From Streptococcus lactarius (lineage in GTDB: Bacteria; Bacillota; Bacilli; Lactobacillales; Streptococcaceae): a stretch of DNA of 27,890 nucleotides. How positions within the stretch are numbered: position 1 is the first letter of the stretch; the number at the start of each line of letters is the position of its first letter. The position numbers and the translations under genes are program-made. Under the pieces are notes generated by a model. The model ran no database searches and had not been told where the DNA came from. It was given only the letters and a program-made list of their open reading frames with translations. The stretch spans positions 9,726 to 37,615 of the forward strand of contig NZ_MRXX01000010.1 of NCBI RefSeq assembly GCF_016642265.1, given 5' to 3'. Of this stretch, positions 1 through 7,653 are shown one piece after another.

Positions 1-60
1 TGTGCAGAGGTGGGACGACAAAATCGAATTCTAACGAATGACCGATTTCTGTCCCACTCT
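1..60 (-). terminator. Imperfect palindrome / likely terminator repeat after the VanY-type gene
   Basis: On the minus strand, just past the stop codon of the carboxypeptidase gene, GTGGGAC (near 52-58) can pair with GTCCCAC (near 9-15). Inner ATCG/CGAT segments give a long, imperfect stem around an AATTC-containing loop. The position fits a terminator for the envelope operon. From memory, this sequence type recurs between genes in mitis-group streptococci, but no second copy is visible here. The window edge hides anything beyond base 1. Confidence 0.5.
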
Positions 61-63
61 CTT

Positions 64-843
64 TTATTTATCAACGTAATCACCACCGGTGAAGCCGTAA
101 TATTCTTCTAAACTCAAACCTGAGTCAGCAATCTCTTGGGCTTCTTTTCCGATGTAGCGAAGATGCCAGCTTTCTGGTACATAGCCAGTTACCTTTTCTT
201 TTCCTTCTTGGTAACGAACGACAAATCCGTATTTTGCTGCATTCTTGAGCAACCATTTACTTGGTCCTGGTTCTGTTACGAGATTACCACTCGTATCGAT
301 TAAATCGAAGGTCAAACCAGTTTGGTGCTCACTATAGCCAGGTCTTGCTGAATACCGGTCGGCAGCTGCTTGACCATCTTGATTAACATAGTTTTGGTAG
401 AGCCCAACTTGGGTCTCATAACTCCTAAAACCACTGTATTGATCACTAATTGGGTAGCCTTCCGCCTGCATGGCAGCGATCAATTCATGAAGGGCTGCCA
501 CAGCTTTTGGGTCTTCTCCAGGGTTAAAATCTGGTGACAAGGGATAGTGCTTGTTGGCAATCATCACCTCGCCATATTTCCCTTTAACACTATAGTAAGA
601 CCCATTGTAGGTCACACCAGCGTCCAGTTTAACATCCGGCTTGCCAGCCTTAGAGGAGGCTTCACCGCTACCTTTCTTGCTACTATCTGTTGCAACAGAT
701 GTTTTAGCAGAAGACTTGGTGGAAGTTTGCTTGGTCACTTCTTTGGCAGAAGATTTCGAAGCATCTGGTTTAGATTGGGAGCAAGCTGTCAGACTTAACA
801 AGGCAACTGTCACCAAGGTTAATTTAGAAAATCTTGCTTTCAT
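64..843 (-). CDS. D-alanyl-D-alanine/L,D-carboxypeptidase family lipoprotein (VanY/LdcB-like)
   Basis: Predicted 259-residue lipoprotein that trims the peptide stems of peptidoglycan at the outer face of the membrane. The N-terminus has a signal peptide ending in a lipobox (LTAC), then a Ser/Lys/Thr-rich spacer to about residue 75. The VanY domain follows with its zinc-site signatures: YSGFRSYETQ, then SEHQTGLTFDL (the H..D pair), then SWHLRY with the final His. The start is placed at 843, where AGGAG sits 7 bases upstream; an in-frame ATG at 876 lies inside the preceding gene and lacks such a site. The upstream TcaA-like gene ends with TAG that is itself part of this TAGGAG site, so translation is probably coupled. 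The family is confident. Whether it cuts D,D or L,D bonds (as pneumococcal LdcB/DacB does) is inferred. Confidence 0.88.
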   Translation of the reverse strand: MKARFSKLTLVTVALLSLTACSQSKPDASKSSAKEVTKQTSTKSSAKTSVATDSSKKGSGEASSKAGKPDVKLDAGVTYNGSYYSVKGKYGEVMIANKHYPLSPDFNPGEDPKAVAALHELIAAMQAEGYPISDQYSGFRSYETQVGLYQNYVNQDGQAAADRYSARPGYSEHQTGLTFDLIDTSGNLVTEPGPSKWLLKNAAKYGFVVRYQEGKEKVTGYVPESWHLRYIGKEAQEIADSGLSLEEYYGFTGGDYVDK

Positions 844-853
844 GTGGGTTCTC

Positions 854-2596
854 CTATGATTCTTTTGTGACGACAATATCTGTAATCACATAACTAGCTC
901 CTACTTTTTTCAAAGTATAGGTCTTGTATCTACGGTTTTGTGAATCTGGATGGTTATCCGTGTAATGCACTGTGAAGTCTTCATAGGTCTTGATTGTAAC
1001 AACGCCATTTTCCTCAGTTACGCTTTGAATATCCAAAGCTCCTGGAGTATAGTAGTCAATTTTGGCCTTCCGAACTCCATCACCAGTTGTGAATTCAACC
1101 ATTTCTTTGTAAGCTTTGCTTTGAGTATCATAATACTTAGAATAGGTGTTGTTACGGTTTGATACGGAACTAAAGACAGCGTCACGGTATTCTTTCAAGA
1201 ACTCTTCAGCCAAGGTCCGATTTTGCTCTTCTTTAGCATCCTTCGCTTTTTTAGCATCCTGTGCACTCTTAACCCGTTTGGCAGTATCTTTGGAAAGTTT
1301 CAATTCAATTGGATCATTTTCATCCTCCTCAACTGTTACTTTGCTTTCTTCCGTTGAATAGGTTTCCCCATTCATATTGAAGACAGCATGGACTTCAATT
1401 TCTTGATAAGGAATGCAGTCCACTTCAAAAGTTGTACTGGTGCCCACTTCTTTGCCATTGACAATAACCTTAACATCTGTAGGATTTTCTACTTCATCTG
1501 GAAATTCAATCTCAAAATTGCGTTTTTCCGAATTCATCAGCAACTCAATCTCGTTTTTGGTAGCCTTTTTCGGATCAAAATGGATTTTCGTTGATACATT
1601 ACCAACTTCTGTCTTGGCTGTTACTTCCATATCCGTCTTGCTGTAATGAAGAGAACCAATGTCTGTTACCCCTTCTTTTTTCAAAGAAATAGTTTTACTG
1701 CCGACTTTTAGCTTGGCTTGATCTAGATTGGTTTTCACCTTAAATTGAATTGGATAGCTCGCAACACGGTATTCTTGGAAGATCCCAAATTTTTTGCCTG
1801 CTTTTTCCAGACCAAAAATCTTGTTGTTGGATTTATCCTTGTAGACACCTACGCCACCATCATCAATGATTTTGTTCAACTCATTACCGATATCAATCCC
1901 TTGATCAGCCATACTGGTGATGAAACTTTCTGCTTCATCTTTTGTCCACTTGTCCGATCCAGTCGAGAGCAATTCGGCTGCTTCGCGATAGTCCTTGGTA
2001 TCCACAGCCTTGATAAATTTATCAGCTGTGACTTCTACACTGGTCGTTGATCGGAAGTACATGAAGGCTGCGACTAAGGCAATCACCAACACAGAGACGA
2101 CAGAAATAATCCAAATTTTCTTTTTAGAAAGTTTCTTTCCACTCTTTGTTTTCGGCGCTTTTTGCTTCTTCGGTGAGACAGGTGCACTCTCAGCTGTGAT
2201 AAAAGATGGAGTTGGCTGTGGTGTCGTGTACTCCTGAGTTTCTTGTGGATAATCAATTGGATACATTTCTTGTTCAGTAGCTGGAGCCGTCACGTATTCA
2301 AAGTTTTGGCTCTTGGCTGCAGCAAATTCATCTGGACTTGGCTTGCGCCCATAAGTTTCTTCAAAATGCTCCAACCAAGCTTGTCGAGCTGCAAGTAGCG
2401 GATCAATGGTTTCTTCTTCGACGACTGGTTCAGCTACTTCTTGAGAAGAGAAAACTTGTGTAGCTTCTAAATCCTTTCCAGCAATAGACTGAATTTGTTT
2501 CAAATCAAATCCACATTCTTTACCAGCCATAAATTCAGCTGGGGTTGGCTTACGCCCGATCACTTTTTCAAATAATTCAACCCATTTTTGTTGCAT
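854..2596 (-). CDS. TcaA-like single-pass membrane protein with two N-terminal WxxxFE modules
   Basis: A 580-residue protein with one membrane segment at about 161-181, preceded by a Lys-rich cytoplasmic stretch. The part after the membrane resembles the extracellular domains of TcaA/YvbJ-type proteins: a helical domain beginning FIKAVDTKDYREAAELL, two Ig-like beta domains (about 255-430), a charged helix (about 435-470) and a C-terminal NTF2-like domain (about 475-580). TcaA relatives usually begin with a zinc ribbon. Here the cytoplasmic part instead has two copies of a short module (WVELFEKVIGRKPTPAEF at about 5-22 and WLEHFEETYGRKPSPDEF at about 74-91), separated by an acidic linker. The module recurs at the start of the upstream protein. 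GGGAG lies 10 bases before the start. An envelope stress or cell-wall role is inferred from TcaA and from the downstream carboxypeptidase. Confidence 0.75.
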   Translation of the reverse strand: MQQKWVELFEKVIGRKPTPAEFMAGKECGFDLKQIQSIAGKDLEATQVFSSQEVAEPVVEEETIDPLLAARQAWLEHFEETYGRKPSPDEFAAAKSQNFEYVTAPATEQEMYPIDYPQETQEYTTPQPTPSFITAESAPVSPKKQKAPKTKSGKKLSKKKIWIISVVSVLVIALVAAFMYFRSTTSVEVTADKFIKAVDTKDYREAAELLSTGSDKWTKDEAESFITSMADQGIDIGNELNKIIDDGGVGVYKDKSNNKIFGLEKAGKKFGIFQEYRVASYPIQFKVKTNLDQAKLKVGSKTISLKKEGVTDIGSLHYSKTDMEVTAKTEVGNVSTKIHFDPKKATKNEIELLMNSEKRNFEIEFPDEVENPTDVKVIVNGKEVGTSTTFEVDCIPYQEIEVHAVFNMNGETYSTEESKVTVEEDENDPIELKLSKDTAKRVKSAQDAKKAKDAKEEQNRTLAEEFLKEYRDAVFSSVSNRNNTYSKYYDTQSKAYKEMVEFTTGDGVRKAKIDYYTPGALDIQSVTEENGVVTIKTYEDFTVHYTDNHPDSQNRRYKTYTLKKVGASYVITDIVVTKES

Positions 2597-2662
2597 GGAT
2601 TTCTTCTCCCTTATTATAAAATAGGGAAAGTGGGTCCCCCCACCTTCCTCTTTGTGATATGA

Positions 2663-3742
2663 TTAGTATCCTAAATTACCAAAGTTTCCAAAGTTTGGAG
2701 TACTTGGAATAGATCCCATAATAGCTTGTTCCAAAATTTGACGATCCAAATATACAACAAGGCCTGCAAAGACAATTAAAATCGCAATGGATGCTACAAG
2801 CAATAAGAATTTATCTGCTTTAAATTTCGTTTTGTTCAAGGCTTGGTAAACAACATACAAGGTTCCAACTGTAAACAAGAAGAAGACCAAGGCGTTAAGG
2901 AAGCCATAGAATTCATAGGCTTTTACAAGCCCAACTAAGAAAGCAAAAAGTGAAATAGGCAAGGTGTAGACAGACAAACGTCCAAACTCTTCAAATGAAC
3001 GGCCGTATGAATATTCTTTATCTTGAAGAACGACACGACGGATAAAGAAACCTGCTACTTGGTAGGCATAGATATTGAAGTAGACCATGATCAAGATGAT
3101 AAGAAAGGCACGGAAATCAACACCATAACCACCTGTATATCCACTAGCTGTGAAGAATGTAGCCAAGGTCATTACAAAAGCAGTGAAGACATATTGTAAA
3201 ATACCATTGAGCGCTTTTGGTTGGTTTACAGCAGTTGGGCGTTTCAAAGCAGAAACAAACCAACTCCAATAACCACCAACTGCCACACCAAATTGACTAG
3301 GTTGAGCAGGATAAGGTTGACCTTGATAAGGATTTTGTTTGTAACCAGGTTGAACCGGTTGTTGATAAGCTTGTTGTGGAGCTTGTTGGAAAGAAGAACC
3401 ATTGGTTGGAGCAGCTTGAGGAGCTGGTTCTTGAGGTGCTGCGACTGGTTCTTGAGGTGCTGCGACAAACTCAGGAGCTTGTGGGGCAGCAACTGGTTCT
3501 TGCGGTGCTGCGACAAACTCAGGGGCTTGTGGGGCAGCAACTGGTTCTTGTGGCGCTGCGACAAACTCAGGGGCTTGCGGAGCTGCTACTGGTTCTTGTG
3601 GCGCTGCGACAAACTCAGGGGCTTGCGGAGCTGCTACTTCTTCTTGGAATTCACCCGCAGCAAGCGCTTGAGCAATTTCCTCAGCACTGGCAGAGCGACC
3701 ATTTACGGCTTCGAAATAATCAAGCCAATCTTGTTTTGACAT
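2663..3742 (-). CDS. Yip1-like multi-pass membrane protein with a Pro/Ala/Gln/Glu tandem-repeat region
   Basis: A 359-residue protein of unknown function. Residues 1-35 carry the WLDYFEAVNGRSASAEE module shared with the next gene. Residues 38-101 are four copies of the 16-residue unit APQAPEFVAAPQEPVA, followed by a Gln/Pro-rich linker to about 150. The C-terminal half has about five hydrophobic segments (near 180-200, 210-232, 255-275, 283-303 and 315-337) and resembles Yip1/DUF6574-type membrane domains of streptococci. The start is well supported: AAGGAG lies 7 bases upstream and a TATAAT promoter lies further out. It is first in an operon with the TcaA-like and VanY-type genes, so an envelope role is plausible but inferred. 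Confidence 0.7.
   Translation of the reverse strand: MSKQDWLDYFEAVNGRSASAEEIAQALAAGEFQEEVAAPQAPEFVAAPQEPVAAPQAPEFVAAPQEPVAAPQAPEFVAAPQEPVAAPQAPEFVAAPQEPVAAPQEPAPQAAPTNGSSFQQAPQQAYQQPVQPGYKQNPYQGQPYPAQPSQFGVAVGGYWSWFVSALKRPTAVNQPKALNGILQYVFTAFVMTLATFFTASGYTGGYGVDFRAFLIILIMVYFNIYAYQVAGFFIRRVVLQDKEYSYGRSFEEFGRLSVYTLPISLFAFLVGLVKAYEFYGFLNALVFFLFTVGTLYVVYQALNKTKFKADKFLLLVASIAILIVFAGLVVYLDRQILEQAIMGSIPSTPNFGNFGNLGY
3440..3631 (-). repeat. Four 48-bp in-frame tandem repeats
   Basis: Four consecutive 48-base units encode APQAPEFVAAPQEPVA inside the Yip1-like gene, followed by a partial fifth copy (APQEPAPQ). The units differ only at a few, mainly synonymous bases, such as ggggcttgtgg against ggggcttgcgg. 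Near-identical in-frame units of this kind usually change in number by slippage or recombination, so copy number may differ between strains. Confidence 0.93.
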
Positions 3743-3776
3743 AGTTAATCTCCTTATAAATAGTTAATACAAAGGT

Positions 3777-3805
3777 ATTATACAAAATTTTTACTTGGTT
3801 TTCAA
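3777..3805 (-). promoter_or_regulatory. Promoter of the envelope operon
   Basis: On the minus strand TTGAAA (3805-3800) and TATAAT (3782-3777) are separated by 17 bases, 34 bases before the start at 3742. A clear AAGGAG ribosome site lies between. This is a good sigma-A-type match for transcription of the three downstream genes. Confidence 0.75.
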
Positions 3806-3865
3806 TGAAAGACTGGAAAAAGCCTGTAATATCTCTTGAAAAAAATTGCAATCTATCACAACTTT

Positions 3866-4150
3866 CTAATCTTCCAAAGCATTCATACCCCCTTGCACAT
3901 TGGTCACATCATAGCCTTGCTCTTCCAAAAATTGGCAAGCGCGTGCTGAGCGTCGACCAGACTTGCAGATGACATAATAGGGCTGATCCAACTCTAGTTC
4001 TTGGTAGCGATCTGCTAACTCAGATAAGGGAAGAAGACGAACCCCATCTAAATGAAGCGCATCATACTCCTCCTGCTCGCGTACATCAAGAACGTGTAGA
4101 TCTCCTTTTTGATAAGCTTGGTAAAAGCTTGAAAATAGAATTTCTTTCAT
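3866..4150 (-). CDS. Rhodanese-like domain protein
   Basis: A 94-residue single rhodanese domain. The active-site loop is CKSGRRS, with the cysteine that carries persulfide sulfur in this fold. DVREQEEYDALHLDGV is the usual N-terminal signature and VQGGMNAL the C-terminal one. Single-domain cytoplasmic rhodaneses move sulfur or bind small anions; the substrate cannot be read from sequence. AGGAG lies 6 bases before the ATG. It is the last gene of a short operon, 20 bases after the prolyl-tRNA editing gene. Confidence 0.88.
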   Translation of the reverse strand: MKEILFSSFYQAYQKGDLHVLDVREQEEYDALHLDGVRLLPLSELADRYQELELDQPYYVICKSGRRSARACQFLEEQGYDVTNVQGGMNALED

Positions 4151-4170
4151 TATTTCTCCTATATGGTATG

Positions 4171-4662
4171 TTATGGAAGGGTTAGAATTTCATAGTTAAA
4201 GCTAATTGACTCTAAAAACCGGAACAAGTATTGGGTTTTAATAAAGATGGTTTTTTCATTGGTATTGGGATGGAAAGTCATGATCTCCTCTGACACAATG
4301 TCTTTATCGAAATAGACTCGAATATCTTTATCTTCATTGTTTAATAAACCAAATGGAGAAACCGTTCCTGGCAGTAATTTCATTTTTTCAGCTAAAGAAT
4401 CTGCTGAAGCCATGCGGATCCGGTTGGCTTCCACTTGCTCTTTGAAATCATCCATATCCAATGGTTTCTTGTCGTCCATGATGAGCAGATAGAATTGCGT
4501 TTTCTTCTTGTTGGTCAAAAACATGGACTTGGTCCGCACACCTTCTAAGCCTTCAATGTAAGAATCGGCCTGCTCAGTTGTGAATGCCGGTGGGTGTTCC
4601 ACTACATCAAATTTGATCCCAAGTTCTTCTAATTTGTCTTTAACTTGTTGGTATGCCTCCAT
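4171..4662 (-). CDS. Prolyl-tRNA editing protein (YbaK/ProX family, PrdX-like)
   Basis: A 163-residue stand-alone trans-editing domain. Family members hydrolyse mischarged aminoacyl-tRNA, usually Ala-tRNA(Pro), in the cytoplasm. Matching features are the N-terminal helix followed by VEHPPAFTTEQAD, then GVRTKSMFLTNKKKTQFYLLIM, and LLPGTVSPFGLLN with the conserved G-x-x-S/T-P-F substrate pocket. The length is typical of PrdX proteins. It lies 12 bases after the uracil-DNA glycosylase gene and has an AAGGAG site in the gap. Confidence 0.87.
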   Translation of the reverse strand: MEAYQQVKDKLEELGIKFDVVEHPPAFTTEQADSYIEGLEGVRTKSMFLTNKKKTQFYLLIMDDKKPLDMDDFKEQVEANRIRMASADSLAEKMKLLPGTVSPFGLLNNEDKDIRVYFDKDIVSEEIMTFHPNTNEKTIFIKTQYLFRFLESISFNYEILTLP

Positions 4663-4674
4663 CTCCGATCTCCT

Positions 4675-5259
4675 TTATTTTTTAATGATCTCTTGAACTA
4701 AGGCTTGCAATTCTGGCACTACTTCTGCCTCAAACCAAGGATTTTTAGCCATCCAGATTTGATTGCGAGGGGAAGGATGAACTAGTGGAAAATAGGTTGG
4801 CAAATAGTCCTTAAAATGATGAACCCGTTCGGTTACCTTGCCACTGACTTTCTCATGGAGATAATAAGCTTGGGCATATTGTCCAATCAGGAGGGTCAAC
4901 TCAATATTTGGACACTCCTTTAGAAGCTGTGGGTGCCATTTTTCGGCAAAGCCTTTGCGTGGTGGCAGATCACCTGATTTTCCATGCCCTGGGAAATAAA
5001 AGTCCATGGGAATGACCGCAAACAGTCCAGAGTTGTAAAAGGTATCTTCATCAACTCCTAACCATTCGCGCAGACGGTCACCACTTTTATCCTTCCAGTA
5101 AATTCCCGCTTCTTGCGTTTTCAAACCTGGTGCTTGGCCGATAATATTGATGCGAGCAGTCCTTGGTGCTGCAAAGAGTGGCTCGATCCCTTCCTCTGTA
5201 TATCCTTTGTTTTGAGGATCTGCCATAATGGCTTCTTTAATGGTTTCAATCTTTGACAT
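4675..5259 (-). CDS. Uracil-DNA glycosylase family protein
   Basis: A 194-residue protein of the uracil-DNA glycosylase superfamily, which removes damaged bases from DNA. IIGQAPGLKTQEAGIYWKD corresponds to the first active-site motif (GxxPG/A type) and VHPSPRN to the last (HPSP), with LLIGQYAQAYYL between them. The variant GQAPG marks it as a divergent single-domain subfamily rather than classical Ung. The start has a GGAG site. It is the first gene of the operon, just downstream of the pepV terminator. Confidence 0.83.
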   Translation of the reverse strand: MSKIETIKEAIMADPQNKGYTEEGIEPLFAAPRTARINIIGQAPGLKTQEAGIYWKDKSGDRLREWLGVDEDTFYNSGLFAVIPMDFYFPGHGKSGDLPPRKGFAEKWHPQLLKECPNIELTLLIGQYAQAYYLHEKVSGKVTERVHHFKDYLPTYFPLVHPSPRNQIWMAKNPWFEAEVVPELQALVQEIIKK

Positions 5260-5275
5260 AAGTTCTCCTTCTATG

Positions 5276-5305
5276 GAAAAACTCAGCCAGAAAAACTGGC
5301 CGAGT
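5276..5305 (-). terminator. Rho-independent terminator of pepV
   Basis: On the minus strand a 10-bp stem (ACTCGGCCAG with CTGGCTGAGT, one G-U pair) around a TTTTT loop is followed by TTTTT. It lies immediately after the pepV stop codon. Confidence 0.85.
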
Positions 5306-5311
5306 AGTGGA

Positions 5312-6718
5312 TTATTTGATTAATTCGTAGATGGCTTCTGCGTAAATAGCTGCTGCACGATAGAGATCTTCAACATCTGCGAACTCATTCGCTTGGTGCA
5401 TGGTATTGACATAGTCTGGGAACATGGCACCAAAGGCAACTCCACGTTTCAAAAGACGACCAAAGGTACCACCACCGATGACCTGCTCGTGACCTTTGAG
5501 ACCCGTTTGTTTTTCATAAACACGCAAGAGGGTAGAGACCAATTCATCATCCATCGGAACATAGTGAGGGGTGTGACCATGGGCTGACAAGCTCACCGTA
5601 GCCACTCCTTCGATCTTTTCAAGGATGGCTTTGATGGTTTCAGGATCTGTTCCTTGAGGGTAGCGCACGTTCAATGCAATGGTATTGTCTGCTTGGCTTT
5701 CATCAAAATGGAAGACACCTGCATTCATGCTCAATGGTCCCATCTTGGCATCTGTATGGGCAATGCCTAATTTTTCACCGGCAAAATCTTCGTGAAGAAG
5801 TGAAGCCGTCACATGAAGGTAAGCCTTAGCAGCGCCACCAAAATCAAATTGGTTCAACAAAAGCGCTAAGTAGGTTGCACCATTGATCCCATCTTCAGGA
5901 GTGGATCCATGAGCAGATTTCCCAACGATCGTAACGGTATAAGTTTCTTCATCTACTGTTGAGATTTCAAACTTGAGCTGGTGTTCCTTGGCAAAAGCAT
6001 CTAAGAAACCAGCAAGATCAGGGAGTTCTCCAGAAACGACTGCAGTCGCTGATTCTGGCACCATGTTTTCACGAAGGCCACCTGTAAAGCTGTGAAGTTT
6101 AGCCTTTCCAGTGTTGTCATTTCCAAAATGAAGGTACTCAGTGATGTTTCCTTTTTCCCCATTGATAATTGGGAATTCCGCATCTGGAGAGAAGCCAAAA
6201 TCTGGCTCAGGAAGTCCGACATGTTTGAAATAGTAATCCATGTCGCCCCATCCTGATTCTTCATCCGTACCGACAACGAAGCGCACGCGCTTAGAAACAG
6301 GAAGTCCTAGATCTTTAATGATCTTCAAGCCATAGTAGCAGGCCATTGTAGGCCCTTTGTCATCAGATGAGCCACGCGCGTAGAGCTTGCCATCGATAAT
6401 TTCTGGTTTGTAAGGATCGGTCTTCCAACCACTACCTGCAGGCACGACGTCCATATGGGCAAAAATACCAAGCTCTTCTTCTCCTTCACCAAAGGTAAAG
6501 TGACCGGCATAATTGTCCACATTCTTGGTTTCATAGCCGTCACGCTCGGCAATTTCCAAGAATTTTTCAAGAGCTTTTACAGGACCAGGTCCAAAAGGAT
6601 GCTCTGCATCTGCCTTACTGTCATCACGTTCAGAATTGATTTCCAAGAGGCTGTATAGGTCAGCCATCATCTCATCGCGACGTTTTTCTACTTCTGCTTT
6701 AAAGTCAACTGTTGTCAT
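5312..6718 (-). CDS. pepV: Dipeptidase PepV (M20 metallopeptidase)
   Basis: A 468-residue cytoplasmic di-zinc dipeptidase that degrades dipeptides, including carnosine-like ones, to supply amino acids. Zinc-binding and catalytic motifs appear in order: [48 protein letters not shown] and the C-terminal [10 protein letters not shown]. The central lid domain contains the conserved [10 protein letters not shown] region. The length is normal for lactic-acid bacterial PepV. A GGAGG site lies 5-6 bases before the ATG. A terminator follows, so it is transcribed alone or with the nitroreductase 35 bases upstream. Confidence 0.95.
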   Translation of the reverse strand: MTTVDFKAEVEKRRDEMMADLYSLLEINSERDDSKADAEHPFGPGPVKALEKFLEIAERDGYETKNVDNYAGHFTFGEGEEELGIFAHMDVVPAGSGWKTDPYKPEIIDGKLYARGSSDDKGPTMACYYGLKIIKDLGLPVSKRVRFVVGTDEESGWGDMDYYFKHVGLPEPDFGFSPDAEFPIINGEKGNITEYLHFGNDNTGKAKLHSFTGGLRENMVPESATAVVSGELPDLAGFLDAFAKEHQLKFEISTVDEETYTVTIVGKSAHGSTPEDGINGATYLALLLNQFDFGGAAKAYLHVTASLLHEDFAGEKLGIAHTDAKMGPLSMNAGVFHFDESQADNTIALNVRYPQGTDPETIKAILEKIEGVATVSLSAHGHTPHYVPMDDELVSTLLRVYEKQTGLKGHEQVIGGGTFGRLLKRGVAFGAMFPDYVNTMHQANEFADVEDLYRAAAIYAEAIYELIK

Positions 6719-6753
6719 GAATTCCTCCTCGAGCTTCTAATTTTCTCTTTAGA

Positions 6754-7359
6754 TTAGCGTTTTTCGATAATTTCATCAACTGGTAAGCGATAGCTTGGAT
6801 CTACTTTTTCAGCCGCATAGCCAACTGTAATCAAAACTTCCGGACGGAAACGCTCTTCGATGTCCAATACTTCATTGATTTTTTCTTTATCAAATCCCAA
6901 GATAATATTGGTTCCAATGCCTTGGTCTGTCAAAGCCAACACCAAGTTCATAGCCACAAGACCGGCATTCAAAGCCAAGTAATCGCTTGTCTGTTGGGCA
7001 TCATAGCGCGCAAACTCAGCAGGAAGACTTTGCATAAAGTATTGCAACTGCTCATCTGTGAAGTTTTTCACCCCACCGACACGCGCAATCTTGCGAGCCC
7101 GTTTTTGCAAATCAGTATCTGTAAAGAGGGCGATGGTCACAGGTGCTTCCATGACTTGATCGTAGTTTGGACCATAGGCTAATTTTGCCAATTCTGCATT
7201 TTTTTGACGAACAACCACAAATTTCCAAGGTTGGCTATTGTGGGCGCTAGGGGCCAAGGTTGCGATCTCAATGGCAGTCCGTACATCCTTTGGATCGACC
7301 GGTTGGTCAGTGAAATGCTTGATCGCATGGCGTTTTTTATTGAGCTCTAGAAATTTCAT
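6754..7359 (-). CDS. Nitroreductase family protein (FMN-dependent oxidoreductase)
   Basis: A 201-residue FMN oxidoreductase using NAD(P)H to reduce nitro compounds or quinones in the cytoplasm. It opens with the family's KKRHAIKHF phosphate-binding motif, then APSAHNSQPWKFVVV, and has GLVAMNLVLALTDQGIGTNIILGF for the flavin and dimer interface. The physiological substrate is unknown. An AGGA site is present. A TGTTAAAAT extended -10 lies about 30 bases upstream on the minus strand, facing away from the island promoter. Confidence 0.9.
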   Translation of the reverse strand: MKFLELNKKRHAIKHFTDQPVDPKDVRTAIEIATLAPSAHNSQPWKFVVVRQKNAELAKLAYGPNYDQVMEAPVTIALFTDTDLQKRARKIARVGGVKNFTDEQLQYFMQSLPAEFARYDAQQTSDYLALNAGLVAMNLVLALTDQGIGTNIILGFDKEKINEVLDIEERFRPEVLITVGYAAEKVDPSYRLPVDEIIEKR

Positions 7360-7653
7360 AAGCTTCTTCCTTTTCTATTTCGGTTGCCTCTATTTTAACA
7401 CAAAATGAAAGAGCTTGCAGAGTTTTACAGCCTAAGATTTGAATATAGTCAATTATTAAAAGAATTTGATTAAATTTCTTTTAACAATATCTATTAATTA
7501 CATTCGAGGTTTTTGCATGCAAACATCTCATATAGCGAAAGAATATCTGATCTTAATTTGCAGCTTCGCAACAAATTGTTTCATGAATTTTATTGAAAAT
7601 AAACTTCATGCGAGTATAATGAAAACTAAGTTAACACAAGAGAGGTAATGTTT
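7360..7653. other. Divergent intergenic region at the left edge of the island
   Basis: These 294 bases separate the nitroreductase and the XRE-MurA gene and become very AT-rich from about 7445. They hold an outward promoter on each strand. They also hold an inverted repeat, TTAAAAGAA (7456-7464) and TTCTTTTAA (7476-7484), that could be a weak terminator or an operator. No convincing gene is seen; the frame open across 7466-7648 starts at a non-ATG codon, has no ribosome site and resembles no known protein. Confidence 0.6.
7593..7620 (+). promoter_or_regulatory. Promoter of the island operon
   Basis: TTGAAA (7593-7598) and TATAAT (7615-7620) are separated by 16 bases, with predicted transcription start near 7627. 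AGAGG (7641-7645) follows at an ideal distance from the ATG at 7654. This is the only strong promoter visible for the six-gene operon. Confidence 0.75.

Noticed and set aside
3221..3744. Long open frames opposite the tandem repeat
   Set aside because: They are shadows of the repeat-rich gene, kept open by its biased codons.
7466..7648. 60-residue open frame before the XRE-MurA gene
   Set aside because: It has a non-ATG start, no ribosome site and odd AT-rich composition. It overlaps the promoter of the next gene.
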